A DNA stretch of 45,874 bases from Salinicoccus albus DSM 19776 (GTDB lineage Bacteria; Bacillota; Bacilli; Staphylococcales; Salinicoccaceae). Position numbers and translations under genes: made by a program. Location: assembly GCF_000385175.1 (NCBI RefSeq), contig NZ_ARQJ01000017.1:1-45874 (forward strand). The letters run 5' to 3'. Of this stretch, positions 45,836-45,874 are shown one piece after another. A model generated the notes under the pieces. It worked only from the letters and a program-made list of their open reading frames with translations, was not told where the DNA came from and ran no database searches. The number at the start of each line of letters is the position of its first letter. Position 1 is the stretch's first letter.

Positions 45836-45874
45836 CGGCTAAAATCTTTCATCAACCCTATTTGACATAGAGCC

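Larger units (their letters stand above)
44379..45874 (+). mobile_element. Complete ISL3-family insertion sequence
   Basis: The element is 1496 bp with 26-bp terminal inverted repeats, 44379-44404 and 45849-45874, matching at 22 of 26 positions (both begin GGCTCTAT read inward). It carries one full-length transposase gene. ISL3 elements usually duplicate 8 bp; TTATTTTG at 44371-44378 would be the left copy, and the right copy lies outside the window. It sits immediately behind the acnA terminator. Confidence 0.92.

Overview
The window is a stretch of a low-to-mid GC Gram-positive (Firmicutes) chromosome. The order pheS-pheT-rnhC-zapA-cvpA-polX-mutS2-trxA-uvrC-sdhCAB-murI-rdgB and then tig-clpX-engB-hemAXCDBL-valS-folC is the order known from Staphylococcaceae and, more loosely, Bacillus. 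The acidic proteins and a GC content above that of Staphylococcus itself suggest a Salinicoccus/Jeotgalicoccus-type member of the family. That genus call is inference from the sequence alone.

Layout. (1) 1-243: the 3' end of a group II intron (maturase C-terminus, domains V and VI), ending about 20 nt before pheS. (2) 264-9592: pheST; the convergent rnhC, which lacks the usual N-terminal domain; then zapA-cvpA-polX-mutS2 and a very small membrane peptide. (3) 9602-18911: trxA, uvrC, sdhCAB, then marR-murI-rdgB-phosphodiesterase, a small membrane protein, a DCC-family protein and a GNAT acetyltransferase. (4) 18979-19288: two tRNA-Arg genes (UCU, CCU), each followed by a terminator. (5) About 19290-21985: an accessory patch with a decayed IS3-type transposase, a phage Rha-like fragment joined to an unrecognised frameshifted gene, an SDR gene with a CcpA-type site, and a DUF4352 gene without a signal peptide. 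Near-identical 20-nt direct repeats and related terminators lie at the two edges, as expected of an old integrated element next to a tRNA gene. (6) 22025-33931: NUDIX, a YsoA-like TPR protein, tig, clpX, engB, the complete hemAXCDBL operon behind a PerR-like box, and a membrane-anchored cytochrome c. (7) 34024-44376: an AbrB-family membrane protein, a tRNA-Val T-box with valS-folC, a YfcC-family transporter, mscL (reverse), a possible small RNA or leader, and acnA. (8) 44379-45874: one intact ISL3-family insertion sequence, whose right inverted repeat ends on the last base of the window.

How the genes work together. The hem operon takes glutamyl-tRNA to uroporphyrinogen III, and a heme-binding cytochrome lies next to it. 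sdhCAB and acnA supply TCA-cycle steps. pheST and valS are tRNA-charging genes; valS is under amino-acid-responsive T-box control. polX, mutS2, uvrC, rnhC and rdgB are genome-maintenance functions. tig and clpX form a protein-quality pair.

I found no CRISPR array, defence island or clearly new multi-gene system. The most unusual items are the group II intron in the pheS leader, the tRNA-adjacent decayed island with its repeat structure, the hairpin that would hide a transposase ribosome-binding site, the short RNase HIII, and the promoter-terminator unit upstream of acnA.
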